Source of the DNA: Capitella teleta
Lineage: Eukaryota > Annelida > Polychaeta > Capitellidae
Assembly (NCBI GenBank): GCA_000328365.1
Contig: KB311516.1
Span: forward strand, 1 to 64,000
Reading direction: 5' to 3'
Length of the DNA: 64,000 bases
Position 1 is the first letter of the stretch; each line of letters starts with the position of its first letter. The notes beneath the pieces were generated by a model. It worked only from the letters and a program-made list of their open reading frames with translations. It ran no database searches and was not told the origin of the DNA. Shown here in pieces: positions 26,501-37,719 of the stretch. Position numbers and translations under genes: made by a program.

Positions 26501-27930
26501 ATGAAAGGAATGTCCTCTCACCATGAGCCCTCTAAACAAACAGTGTGCTCTGAAGAATCACTGACAGATTCCAGTGACAACTCCAAGCGATTACTGAAAT
26601 AAAATAGTTGAATGGCAGATGACGCTAATATGACTTTTAATCGTTTATAAATCACCACTGCCAGATGTTTTTCAAGATGCAAAATAAGCAAACCTTTGAA
26701 GAGAAACAGCAGTAACTCTGTGTCTTCCGTATTGATCGATAGGAAGCGGTTCTTCGCGACGAGGAACTTGACTTTTGAAAGGAGAGAATTTACTGAAGTC
26801 AGCCGCCATTGTGGAGACGTCCATCATCCAGCTGTCATTGTGCGAGAACAACTCGTCCTTTTCTGGTGTTTTGATTGGAGGGTTTGATTTAACGCTGGCC
26901 CCTGGAGACGGCTTTGAGCCGACGATGACGGCCGCTTCTGAGGGGGATTCAGTGGGGCGTTTGGGATGCTTGGCTTCTCCCACCTTCTTCGGCTTTGGGG
27001 TATATTTGAGGCGGAGTTCCTGAATTATGTCACCCAAACCATCGTTCATCGACCCTTGGCTGTCATCCAATTCTGGTTCCATGACTACCAGAGGAGTTTC
27101 TTCGGGCACTGTTTTCTTAGACACAGTGGGCTGAGCACTTTTCATTTCGCATAAAAGTGAATCGAGATATCCAACGTCTTCGGCTTCAGATTTTGTTTGC
27201 TTCGGAGCCATTTTAGCGTGGACTTTGGGAGCATCTCTTTTGATGCCCCACTTGAGAGTGGGAGTGGGAGGAGTAAGACTGTCCATCTCATCCTCCAGAC
27301 TGTCCATTAGGTTGCGACTAGCACTTCTCCTAGCGCCAATCACCTGCGCTCTCAGCCCGAGTTTACTGGGCGTTTTCTTGTGCGACAGACGCTTCGGATT
27401 TGGCGAGACCCCGGTAGAGGCAGTGGGGGGAGCGCGTTTGCGATGATTCATGCTTGGCATGACGCCCATGGTGTGCAGCAGGGCCTCGTTGGAGCACTTC
27501 TCAATTTCAACCCTGACTGTTGGCGGTGCCACTCGGCCAAACTGCACAGCGGGCTTATGGACAGTCCTCTGTTTCAAAGGGCCAAGCGCCTTTCCATGAT
27601 TCAAACTTGTGGATGAACTGAGAAAACTGCGACCAGAGAATTTGCGTTTATTCTCCTGGACATCGGGGGTGTCAGGAATGATGAAGGAGTCGGAGGAATT
27701 GTCGCTGGTGGATTCTGTGAGGGGCGAGCGTTGCTGAGCAGCCGTTGGGCGGTTGGGTTTGATCTCACTGAAGAGCTTACTGGCGGAGATTGTGGTGGAA
27801 GGCTTGTCTTTGAAGAACGAAGAGATTGGCTTCTGCTTCTTGTCTCCTTTCCCCTGAAATAAAATCAAGGTTAATTAATTTTAATTAAATTTATTTAACC
27901 CACCTGAAGAGTTTCCTTAGCTTTCGGCAT
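20561..27930 (-). CDS. DNA2: DNA2 replication helicase/nuclease
   Basis: 28 coding exons on the minus strand from ATG at 27930 to stop at 20561 (27930-27904, 27853-26694, 26593-26522, 26463-26302, 26235-26211, 26151-26089, 26025-25919, 25887-25768, 25616-25551, 25479-25341, 25286-25169, 25112-24971, 24932-24723, 23900-23790, 23732-23592, 23525-23403, 23346-23267, 23163-23111, 23061-23013, 22943-22828, 22778-22650, 22469-22270, 22223-22137, 22001-21899, 21841-21686, 21630-21445, 20835-20692, 20614-20561). They sum to 4143 nt, 1380 aa. RecB-type nuclease: 'GKIDLTL' and 'LELKTGK' near 605-640. Iron-sulphur cysteines: 'HCMRR' near 470 and '[10 protein letters not shown]' near 720-730. SF1 helicase: Walker A 'GYPGTGKT' near 985, 'VDEAS' near 1098, 'VDQFQGRD' and 'RRLNVAITR'. 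DNA2 trims 5' flaps in Okazaki maturation and resects DNA ends. The N-terminus has a PIP box (QKPISSFF, 16-23) and a long disordered extension absent from human DNA2. Confidence 0.96.
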
Positions 27931-28362
27931 CTTTTTTTTTCTTTTTTCTTTTAATCTGGCGTTTCAATCAAAGGTGAATTTGAATCAGCTTCTGGTTGTT
28001 ACATTTAAATTGCTGGAAATGGAAAAAATCATGAAGCAAAAAACTGATTAGGAAATTTAAACTAAAAGAGATTGCAAACGCAGGCTCAGCATTTGTAATC
28101 ATGACGTGCAGGACAGAATGGGCCTGATAGCAAGGACTAAGTTAAGGCAGAATATCCCTTTTTCATCAATCACGGGATTCACGGTGAACATTTAGATATT
28201 GAGTTATAATGTTCTAACGCTAGAATTTCAACAATGTCTCAAAAATTGACGGTTTTGGAAGGGCGTATGCTGTCGCCTTGCTTCTGACGCGAAGTGTATA
28301 TATGTTTTATGTTTTAACATCGATAATTTTACTGATTTCTGGACTCAAGAGAGAGAAATTAT
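27931..28362. other. DNA2 5' flank
   Basis: Presumed DNA2 promoter and 5' untranslated region on the minus strand, up to the edge of the hAT-like element. A poly-T/C tract lies at 27931-27950 directly upstream of the DNA2 ATG. No other feature seen. Confidence 0.4.
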
Positions 28363-29629
28363 TAAGGCAGGACGAATATTCGTTTTCGTTATTCGACGAA
28401 TAGTGGGGTGCCGCCGAAGCTTTGTTATTCGTGTTTTAACCCGAATAATTAACCCGAATAGTGAAAAAACCATTTTCAGCTTTTAATTCATTTCATGTCT
28501 TCAAAACCTGTGAAAACAATCTCAATAGTCCACAGAGATAACTCTCGACTTCAAAGACAAAGATCGTGTCAATTTCCATGAACTAAAATCTACCCTCCCC
28601 CCTCCCGCTAAACGCACAGCAAACAATGCGGCGGCTCAATTAAAGGCTTATGGGTGACCTGCAGCATTGAAACTGCATGCATCCCATCCCCTCCCCCTTC
28701 TCCGCGTAAGCTGCTCACTCACATACGCATATATCTGCTTCAGTCTGTGGTCTTTCGTTTCCTACATGTTGAGATGAGGAGGAATTTCCACTTGTTCTAT
28801 TTCCATACAAAGTCAATAATTATCCACGGATCGTCAAGAGGCTATTGACACCATAAGGATGGGTAAGATAACGGAGACAACGCATGCAGATTGGTGCGAT
28901 AATGACCCCCTTTTTTATCTCACAACTTTTAAGTTTACAACAAGTCAATAATATACTTATATAGGGAAGATTTTCAACAATAATCCTGTTGCCATAGTGA
29001 TATGAATTATTTTATGATTAATTATTATGAATAATTATTATGATTAGAGCCATTTGATGAAATTGATCAGCAGGCGAGAGTGAAGAAAGGTCAGAAGTTC
29101 ACATTTGTTACTGCTGACATGCATAGCGAGGAAGTTGATTGCAACATGGAATGTGGTTGAATAGAAACCACGAGGCGGCAGTGCAGGAGCATATTCAGGT
29201 TATCAATGCTCCCGATTTCATAACGCTGTTTATACCAGCGAGTATTTGTTTCTTGCCGGTGATTATGTAATGACTGTAATCCCTCTGACCCATTAGGTCT
29301 ATACCAGTGCATGAAATTAGTATGATGAAATATCACAAAGAGTTGATCATTGGTTTTAATGGCAAAAACGTGGCAGCAAAGGCTATAATGGGGGATGAGG
29401 TACATCTAGGTAAATACTTGTATTTCACCAGTGACAGTGTGTGAAATGGTACATGTGCTTGTGAAATTAATATGGAGCACTAACACAAGATTCTAATAAA
29501 AAAAAGTTGTGATTGTAGAAAAAATAAAGGGTTTTTTTTCACAATCACAACTATTCGTATTTGAATTTGGTGAAAAGTAACCACCCGAATATTTGTTATT
29601 CGGGTTATTTCACTATTCGCCTAGCCTTA
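28363..29629. mobile_element. hAT-like non-autonomous DNA transposon, 1.27 kb
   Basis: The terminal inverted repeats read TAAGGCAGGACGAATA at the left and TAAGGCTAGGCGAATA (reverse complement of 29614-29629) at the right. They are flanked by 8-bp duplications GAAATTAT (28355-28362) and GAAATTAC (29630-29637), seven of eight matching. An 8-bp target duplication is the mark of the hAT superfamily. Inside both ends are further ATTCG/CGAAT-rich subterminal repeats. No transposase is encoded, so it would have depended on a full-length relative. It contains the 155-bp segment shared with 56459-56605. Confidence 0.75.
28771..28925 (-). repeat. Dispersed repeat, inverted copy of 56459-56605
   Basis: About 150 bp here is a near-identical reverse-complement match of 56459-56605. 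Shared landmarks are 'gacgatccgtgga', 'ggtgtcaatagcctcttgac' and 'gcaccaatctgcatgc'. It lies inside the hAT-like element, so the second copy may be a fragment of the same family. Confidence 0.9.
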
Positions 29630-29637
29630 GAAATTAC

Positions 29638-30229
29638 GATTGCTCTGAGCCGACTTGAACCGTGAAAAAAGGTCGGCTTAGCCGGTTAGCCACCGAATTA
29701 ATGCTTCAGCCAGCCGTATTTTCACAGTTTGGCGGCTTCGGGATCTAGATCCACTATAGCTGACATACTACAGCGAGCCCAATGGGTCTCCACCTCGCCC
29801 GAGAATCTGTGCTAGATCCACTATTACTATTACTAGTATTAGGGACTATATTTAATATTATATTTATATAAAATCAAAATAAACCGTTGGAATTAAAATC
29901 CTAGGTGGTCACTGAATATCTCACTGGATAAGGGATATTCTACCTTAATATAAATACATGGTCATATGGATAGGCCCTGTACAACTAAGCCATCGTTACA
30001 ATGATAATATGGACATACCATTTTACTGTGAGCAACAACAAAGATCGTCTGCTCTTCCAGTTTCGGATTTCCCTCCAGTGAGCATGCGCGCTAAAAGGGC
30101 TCAAAAAAAGTCACTCAATAATGAATATGCATGAGTGATATAACAAATTCATAGACATGTCACCAATACTGCACATCTACATCTATCGATAGGCATCTAC
30201 TAAGTGAACCGAATGAGTAATAAGGATAA
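29638..30229. other. Spacer in transposon island
   Basis: Non-coding spacer between the hAT-like element and the gypsy fossil. The only structure seen is the copy at 29757-29815 of a short inverted repeat whose partner lies at 36873-36935. Confidence 0.4.
29757..29815 (+). repeat. Inverted repeat, partner of 36873-36935
   Basis: About 60 bp (core 'agctgacatactacagcgag', then 'acctcgcccga' and 'atctgtgcta') matches the reverse complement of 36873-36935 with several differences. The two copies bracket the gypsy fossil at a distance of about 7 kb. Confidence 0.8.
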
Positions 30230-31140
30230 TTTATTCGTATAAATAATATACAATATTAAAAAAAAAGGTGAAACGAAGAAAAAAAATCAAAAATCGAAAA
30301 TCAAAATATAGAAAATAGAAAATAAATCAAAACTAAAATATAAAGGTAGTTTAATTAAGTTGTAAAATGATTAAATGCAGCTAAAATTACATGTATAGTC
30401 ACATAGTGTTTTGTCTTCAAGAAAACACAGTTATCACAACGCAAGCAGAGAGCACTTTGAAAACCTGAGCGTTTATATATTGTAGTGCCCTGAGCAAGCA
30501 CCGCGAACAACACCACGGTTTAATCATGAACTGTGATTAAGCGGATATTCTCAGAGATCACACTCCTACAATATGGGTGAGTTTGTGATAAGGAGGCAGC
30601 GTGCCAGATGCGCTGCTACATTGCCCCCTCCAAACGAGCACATAATCACCTATCATTAAGATGGATAGAGATGCACACTGAAGTTTAAAAACCATAGCGC
30701 ACAGGCGATGCGCCCAGTGTGTGTGACGACAGTGCTGAGGCTGTGGTCCTTCGGGAAATGCGTTGGCTTGAGTCAATCAATCACAATTGTTTGGGGCATG
30801 TCGCCAATCATTCCTTTAAAGGTTTTATTGCCCGGCTCCAGCACTTTGAAGGGACCTTTATAGGGGCGCTGCAGAGTTGGATGTAGAGGGCCGACTCACA
30901 GAAATATAAGATGAGACAAAAAGCACTGCTAGGGGAGGAGTTATGTAAAATGGCCATGTTCCGATGCGCAAGTGGGTGGTGCTGGAAACAGTCTGGAGGG
31001 AAACACGGGAGTTGATCCCGAAGAGACAAAATTTCCTGATAAAAGAAGCGTGTCCCCATACACAATCTCAGCAGGTGAACAATGAAAATCCTCTTTGAGT
31101 GCGACGCGATGGCCCAGTAGGACCCAAGGCAAATCATTAA

Positions 31141-31711
31141 AGGGATGGGGAACTAAATTTTAAGTGATGTTTATAGGAGGCAAACGTCAGCTGATGGCTT
31201 GGTTTGGCTGATGGCTGATTGGTTCCGTTCCCCTCGTGAAGCTATCGATTTCAGCCAATCAGAGCAGAGCATCTTCGCCATAAAAGGACATCTTTGTTGT
31301 TTACGAAACGAAAGCGCATGCGTGGTGCACTCTGGCTGACCTTTTTACTGTTTCAGGATGAGAAACATGGTAGGTGTCCTAGAAAATCGCTTGTTAAAAT
31401 AAGAAAAATAGCGAAAAATATTTTTTTTTTCGCGCCTGACTGGTGGCAAAATGATTATTCTATCTATTTCCGAAAAGAAAATAAAAAAATATCCAAAGGT
31501 TTAGTCACAGGACACGCTGATATGACGAGGCCCATTGTAACAGATGGGGAACTCGGTGTTTCATCACAGCTGCTGACGTCACGCCTAGTTAACAATATAT
31601 CGCCCGCGAAATCGTTAGCGATGATATTCCTTGTGTGGGTCAGGCATAGGAATCATTTTTGGTGCATCAAATAACGACTCAAAGTCAATTTTTAACCAGT
31701 TCTCCCTCCCT
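31141..31711 (+). mobile_element. TTAA-flanked MITE, copy 1 (571 bp)
   Basis: Begins AGGGATGGGGAACT and ends with the reverse complement of AGGGAGGGAGAACT, with TTAA on both sides (31137-31140 and 31712-31715). TTAA duplications are typical of piggyBac-group insertions, so it is probably a non-autonomous member; no transposase is present. It sits inside the gypsy integrase remnant. A second, longer copy lies inverted at 57200-57903; this one lacks about 133 bp near its left end that the second copy keeps. Confidence 0.85.
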
Positions 31712-31999
31712 TTAATCCATTGATCTCCACCAGGCTAGTACAAAGAGAATTAAGCCTTCAGCTGTCAGTGGTATCGCTCCACCATGCCATTTGTTTATAG
31801 GTGATACCTTTTCGTCTTTTGGAATTGTGTCCTGAGGTTGTTTGCCATAGCAGACCACAAAAAGGAAGTGAATGAGGGACTTTGCGCGTAAACTTTTTCA
31901 CCACCAGGCGGCGCTCTACTACCAATCCCAGCTGTCAGCTTCCGCTTCAGCGTGTCCACCATTGCCATCGATTTTCGCAGCAGGTGTTTCGACTTCACA

Positions 32000-33496
32000 A
32001 TGCCAAATAATTGCAGTAGCGTGCCTGGGTGCTCACTAAGAAGTGGGCATCAGTTTCCAAAGGATAAAGGAATGTGTCGTGCTTGGGTTGTCGCCATAAG
32101 AAGAGAGACAGCGGACCATAGGCTCTGGTGGCCAAACGACAACAGCGTCGTCTGCAAGAGGCATTTCACACCAGATGACTATAAGCCTGCTAAGAAGCAC
32201 ACGGGTATTTAAAAAAAAATTATTCAACTAATTATTTAACGCCAATATATTCATTCAATTATATTGAAATCAATGATATTCATTACTAGTAATTAGGCCT
32301 TTATTTCCATATTTTTTTTATATTTACATTCATTCATTCATCCATCCATTCATTCATCCAGTTTAGCACCCTGTCCCAAAAATAGCAGTTGACAATTGAA
32401 TTTATTTATTCCAAATCTCAAACCCAGCCGTCAAATCTTGAGAGCATCAGCTGTGCCATCACTGTTCACGTCTACTAGGAAAGCAGAGAATCCAACAGCA
32501 ACAGCCAAGAAAGAGGAGAGGAAAGAGCGATTAGCAGCCAGGGAGATTGCAAAGATGAACTTAATGAAAGCAGAAATGGAGAGGAATTAAGAAAATCCTG
32601 ATTTTCTTTTTGTGTTAGAGGGTTGTGAAGCTGTTATTGAGGCTGATGATGTGAGCAAATCACACGATGTGTGTGTACAAGCTGAGCCCTCCACAGTTCC
32701 CCAGGATACTCAGACTCCCATCAAACCTCTCCCCACTTCCAGAAGACGTGGCATAAAGATGGAGGATTATGATGATCAATATCCAGATGATAAGGAAGAA
32801 CTGTACATGTACACTGGTTTGGAGAGCTGTCTTGCCTTCAAGACAGTGCTTCAAAGCTTGGGTCTAGCTGCTTCAAATCTGAAGTTCTTGTATGGCACTC
32901 CTGAATTGGACACTGCCAATCAGTTTTTAGTTACTTTTGTGAAGTTGAGGACTTACAAAACAAACAAACAAATTGCCCTGCTCTTTCGGATCAAAAAGCC
33001 AGAAATGTATAACATATTTGTTACATGGGTACGCTTTAACAAGCAACATTCTCTATTTATAAAAATCGCAACATTGCCAAAAGTCTGATTGGAATTTCTC
33101 CAGGCGGTTTAACAACTTATGTGTCTGACTGTTATGGGGGACTCGACCAATGATCGGCAAATTGTTGAAAGAAGCACCATCAATGTTGAGAAGGGGGATA
33201 GCATTATGGCGGACAAAGGCTTCAATGTGTAAGATCTGTTTGCAAGCCGTGATGTTGTTGTGAACATCCCAGCATTCTTCAAGAAGCAAAACAGAATTCA
33301 GGGAGACGTTGTGTTGAGTGACCGTCGCATTTCATCAAAGAGAACCCATGTTGAAAGGTTGATTGGCTTAGCCAAAACTTACAAGATTCTTACGCATCCC
33401 TTATTTCATACTGAGACAATATTGTCATCTGACATTGTTTTAATTTGTTTCATGCTTGCTATTTTTCGACCTTGCAGTGTACCAAAAACAGCATAA
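32000..33496 (+). pseudogene. ISL2EU THAP-DDE transposase, inactive
   Basis: A THAP zinc finger starts at the ATG at 32000 ('MPNNCSSVPGC', later 'VVCKRHFTPDDY', giving the C2CH pattern), probably ending at a donor near 32205. A basic linker follows at 32424-32589 ('LRASAVPSLFTSTRKAENP'). An exon from about 32617 carries the pre-catalytic region ('YTGLESCLAFKTVLQSLG', 'LDTANQFLVTFVKLRTYKTN', 'MYNIFVTWVRF'). The C-terminal part of the DDE domain is at about 33110-33496 ('KGDSIMADKGF', 'NIPAFFKKQ', 'HVERLIGLAKTYKIL'). A normal member has a long segment with the first catalytic Asp between 'TWVRF' and the 'GGLTTYVSDCYGG' region; much of it is missing here, frames change, and a stop follows 'ADKGFNV'. 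It belongs to the DDE_Tnp_4 family that cuts transposon ends. Confidence 0.8.
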
Positions 33497-33783
33497 TAAA
33501 GCTTTCGAATTTAACATCAGAATAATTCTTATGCTTAAATTTGCTTGTTTTGTTTCTGAATAGCATGTGGTCTCTATTGCATTCAAGTTTTAGGGAAACT
33601 AAAGAAAAAACCGGTGTCGCAGCATATCGACTTTTAATATAATATACTAGTAATCTCAGCCATGAAATCAAACAGAAATAAAACATCTGAGTAGAAGAAA
33701 TTATAGAAAAAGAGGATGTCATATATAGAGATCAAGTTTGCAAGTATACTGTATACAAGATTCCACTGAGTGTTACGACAGAG

Positions 33784-34820
33784 GAAGAATTACTTGACAT
33801 ATAGAGATCCAGTGTTCAAATAAACAAATTTCTCAACAAGGTGAGGTTCAAAATATTCAAAGTAAAAATGATTCAGAGTGCATATCATAGACTGAATGAA
33901 TTCATCCTCTCTAGGAACAAGAATAACACGCAAATCTTTGTGAGTCCATACAATAAAATGGCAGTGGCGTCTCCCGATGCACAGCAGAGTTCCTTGAACC
34001 TGGTAGTAGTAGATGTGATTTTCATTCAACTTCAATTGGCCATCGACCTCCTTGAGGTAAACCACTATTTCTGAAGACACAAGTGAGTCCTTGATTCAAA
34101 ATGGACACTTAGCTTCAACAATTCCACCATCATTGGTTAACCCGTCTGGCGAGCATGCCAAGAATGGGAACTGCTTGCACACAACCATGCTGCACCTGTA
34201 TCTTTTCACTGATAGCTTGATCGAAGAGATCCAAATAGCTGTTGACAGTATCCATGGTAACCAACGGGATCTGTGTTAGAGAAGAGAGAAAAAAAATAAA
34301 ATAAAAAAGCCCACATTTGCAGCATCACTCACCGAGCTATCAACATTGATGTCCTTATAGGTTTCAGGCGGGGACACTACCATAGAAAACGGATTTTTAT
34401 CCACCAGAACTTGTTTTCCAAAGTTCATATTCTGATCATAAGCTTCCAATCTGTAAGTGAAATAACATTTTTTCAGTTGTTCATCACTGCTTATCATTAC
34501 AACTATATGCATTCAGATTTCCGGGCAAGATTATTATGATAATAGAAATGAATGAACAGAATTTTGCATATTAGTCCAATAGATCCCAGTGTTAATGAAT
34601 GATAGGAATAATGCACTCCCTCTGTGACACTACTGGTGAAGATTCATGCTTTATTAATGAAGAAAACGAAGGTGTGGTTCTTGCTTAGTACTATAGCGAA
34701 TAAGAGACGCTACTCAATTATCGCCCGCCAGCAAACTCACCGGTCAACAAGATCTTGTTTTTTTCCACTTTTCTTGGCCCCCCTCTTCTCCAGCTCATTC
34801 TTCAGCTGTGCTACCGTCAT
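33784..34820 (-). pseudogene. ISL2EU SAP-YqaJ nuclease protein, damaged
   Basis: Minus strand. Exon 34820-34741 encodes a SAP DNA-binding motif ('MTVAQLKNELEKRGAKKSGK'). It is spliced (GT-AG) to an exon ending at about 34333 ('RLEAYDQNMNFGKQVLVDK'). The YqaJ-type PD-(D/E)xK nuclease follows at about 34260-33784: 'FLACSPDGL' (catalytic Asp), 'GIVEAKCPF' (the ExK pair), then 'ENHIYYYQVQGTLLCIGR' and 'CHFIVWTHKDLRV'. A stop directly follows the 'EAKCPF' motif. YqaJ proteins resemble lambda exonuclease, and in ISL2EU elements this second protein is thought to help recombination; its exact job is unknown. Confidence 0.8.
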
Positions 34821-36872
34821 TTTGTCATAATGATGACGTAGTAATAAAACTGAGAAAAACTTGGAAGAACGTTGAGATGAAGCAAGCTCTGTCTGTCTAA
34901 CGCGGAGGGTCCGGTAGCAGCGTGGATGCACTATGATTACCTTGAACACAACGCACAGCTAAGTCCCTCATTGCGCGCCGCAATCTGAGGTAATGTCGAA
35001 GGGTATGCCGAAACACGGAACCCAGCCATGGATGAAAGCATCAAGGAAGCTGGTAGCTGTTATATCCATCAAGGGAAACGTCTCAGGCCAACGTGTAGTC
35101 CGATCAATGACAGTTAACAGGTAGCTCTAGCCTGAATAGATGGGTATCAGGCCAACGAGGTCGACGTGGACGTGGGTGAAACGACGAGGTGGCAGAGGAA
35201 CGCTCTTCACAGGAGCTCTGTAGTGGCGGTGGGTCTTGGACGTTTGGCAATGCAAACATTCACGGCACCAACGCGAGATTGTGCGTTTCATGTTGTGCCA
35301 AAAACAACACTTGCAAATTAACTTACAAGTAATGCAAGCACTCGGTTGAGATAATCCATGAAATCCTTAATGGCGTCAACTTTTGAGGGGAAGGGGGGTA
35401 GCATTCCTTGGCCGAGATGCGATGACCCAGAAAATCCAATTCAGACGAGCCAAATTTGCATTCTTTTAATTGCACCACCGGCAAATTTGTTTGCAATCTT
35501 TTAAAAAATTCTTCAAGATTCTTCGTGTGCTGCTCGGCGAATCAGCTGGCAATGAGTATATCATCCAAGAATGTGAAGACCAACGAAAAATCCTGCAATA
35601 TCCCATCCATCAGCCTCTGGAAAGTCTATCCTGCTTTTTGCAAGCCAAATGGCATTCTGAGAAATTCCCAGAGCCCAAAAGGCATGGCAATTGCAGTCTT
35701 GGGTATGTCTTTGGGATCGATCGACACTTGGTGATATCCTCTGATTAAATCAAATTTCGATAAGATTTTACAACTGGCAAGTCGCACTGCTAGTTTGATG
35801 TGGGGTTTCCCGGCCTCCACGCGCAGGGTTGTTGACACTCGGTTGCCTTCTGTCCAAAACGTGAGTGATAGAAGCACAGCTTCTGTCCAGAGTTGGATAC
35901 TCCGACCTTTGATGAGACGCGATCCACAAGTGTGTCGGCACCTGTAGCGCTCTGGATTATGGGTTGTTGGGGGCGGCCGGATAGGAAAATTCTATCGGCT
36001 TTGGCAGCTAGTGGTCAATGGTCTTTGGGATAAGAAAGCAAAAACCTGCAACCCCTATTTCCTCCAACATCTTCACCCATAACAGATGAAACAGCCGCTG
36101 GGCTTGACCGGCTTGACACTCCAACAATCTTCTTCATTCAAGTGTATGCCGACTGAGATAGCTGAGTTGCCATCAATCCCTTTTCAAATTCCAGAAGAAA
36201 TGACTGATTCGAAGTTTCATCTGTCACGCGTGCAAAAAGGCAGGACAGAACTCCCAAATATACGAGAGGGAAGAGCTGGATGAGGGAATTTAGCATACAA
36301 TATCAAAACGAGAAACCAAGCTCCAACCTAGCAGTGCCTCGGATTATTGGTTTGGTTTCATGCATCCTGATACAGTGATGCATACCGTCAGATGGCAGTT
36401 TCAAAGCGCATGATGCATGCCCATCGCCCTAGCCAGATGCCAGTCCTGTAAGTTATCCTGCAAGATGCCCGGTACGCAGATATGAGGACCAACCCACAAA
36501 TTCAACGCTCAGTTTCAACCAATGTACCTGGGATGCCTCTTTTGTTAGTAGATTTCTATGACTCCGACTTTTGTGAATAATAATGACACAAGACTTCACA
36601 CCTTTTACTACCGGAAGTAAGCAATAATCTATTTAAAGAGTTATGGGAACGCCTCAATGCTAGATCACTCATTCACTGACATCAAGTAGTAAGTTACTCG
36701 CTTACTTGTTTTCCTTTCCGAACCGAAGTAAGTGAGTAACCTGAACAGAGTTTGGTTCGAGAAGAAAAACACGCTCCTGAGGTGGAGACACTCCCACTGT
36801 CACTGTGACTGTCACGTTGTCAACAGGATTATACTATTTATACTAAAATTTATTGTATTTATTATTTTATAG

Positions 36873-36935
36873 GTAGCACAGATAAATCGGGCGAGGTCCA
36901 TGGGACCCGTGGGTCTCGCTGTAGTATGTCAGCTA
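36873..36935 (-). repeat. Inverted repeat, partner of 29757-29815
   Basis: Reverse-complement match to 29757-29815, sharing 'ctcgctgtagtatgtcagct' with a one-base offset and 'tcgggcgaggt'. It may be the tail of a short element present in two opposite copies. Confidence 0.8.
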
Positions 36936-37719
36936 GATTATATAGGATACTTTCAGTATCACTGTCACTGTGACTATGGCTGATCCCGATTGCCTGTGGT
37001 TCAGCCATACCGTCACCGTGTCAGGCCCAAAATGAGTCTGCACTAAATACTAATTATAATTTTAGGTCTAGATCACCATACAATCCTAAAAAAATCCTAC
37101 AAAAATAGCAGCGTCCATGCTGTAGTCTGCAATAGCGCAAAGGGCCACAACAAGCGATCCGGGTTTCAGATTGTCTGCTGAACTCTTTTTCACTTCACCA
37201 ACATCCTACTTTTACCAAGAAAAATGCTGTTATGCGGGCAGCCGAGAACGTCACGCAATGTAAACATTCGCAAACATTGCATTGCTCGGATTGAAATCGT
37301 ATAAAAAGTAAGAGTCAACAACTATTAACGTTAGAATGGAAGTTTTGTGATGTATTCATGAGAAAATTAGTGGGCTATTGTAATATTATTGTATGTGAAA
37401 GGCGATTTTTCATAAGGATAGGCGAGCTTTGACTGCTTTGCATAGCAGACCACATGCCGCATAATTATGTGGTGTTTGATAGGCCTAGTTGTCAACCACC
37501 AATAATATTCAATGTTATGTAATAGGGTCAGTGCCGATAACCTGGGAGTAAAACCCTGTACATGGGCAGAGCATAGTTAAAGAGCAGTGGCAGTTTCGAT
37601 GGCACACACCCCTCTTTTGAGGAGAAGATTGCTTTCGAGGCAAGCGTCCTAAGATTGATGTTACATATGTAGGCAGTAAGCGTTCACTGCATTTAGTTTG
37701 GTCCATATCTGCTCAACTG

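Larger units (their letters stand above)
31871..34972 (+). mobile_element. ISL2EU-type DNA transposon (THAP-DDE transposase plus SAP-YqaJ nuclease), decayed
   Basis: About 3.1 kb. The ends carry short inverted repeats AATGAGGGACTTTGC (from 31871) and AATGAGGGACTTAGC (reverse complement ending 34972). If the repeat is taken as GAGGGACTT, a 2-bp AT flank remains on each side. Inside are two convergent genes: a plus-strand THAP/DDE transposase and a minus-strand SAP-YqaJ protein. This pairing defines the ISL2EU (also called IS4EU) group of animal transposons. Both genes are damaged, so this copy is dead. It interrupts the integrase part of the gypsy fossil and therefore inserted later. Confidence 0.82.
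30230..36080 (-). mobile_element. Ty3/gypsy LTR retrotransposon fossil, broken and interrupted by two DNA transposons
   Basis: Fossil on the minus strand, clearly broken with many breaks and much of the element missing. Visible parts: a reverse-transcriptase remnant (about 35456-35880; '[16 protein letters not shown]', '[16 protein letters not shown]' and an FLDD-type active-site region), and integrase remnants in three blocks (about 34980-35330, 31716-31870 and 30800-31136; 'PWVLLGHRVALKED' and 'SPAEIVYGDTLLL' are typical). Downstream is a purine tract (reverse complement of 30621-30632) and then a probable 3' LTR ending at 30620 with a TATA-like box; its far edge near 30230 is a guess. No matching 5' LTR was found. 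The integrase region was split by an ISL2EU-type element and by a TTAA-flanked MITE. Its decay suggests an old insertion. Confidence 0.8.

Noticed and set aside
29757-36935. The inverted 60-bp repeats as the LTRs of the gypsy fossil
   Set aside because: They are in opposite orientation. LTRs are direct repeats, and the probable 3' LTR (ending at 30620) has different sequence.
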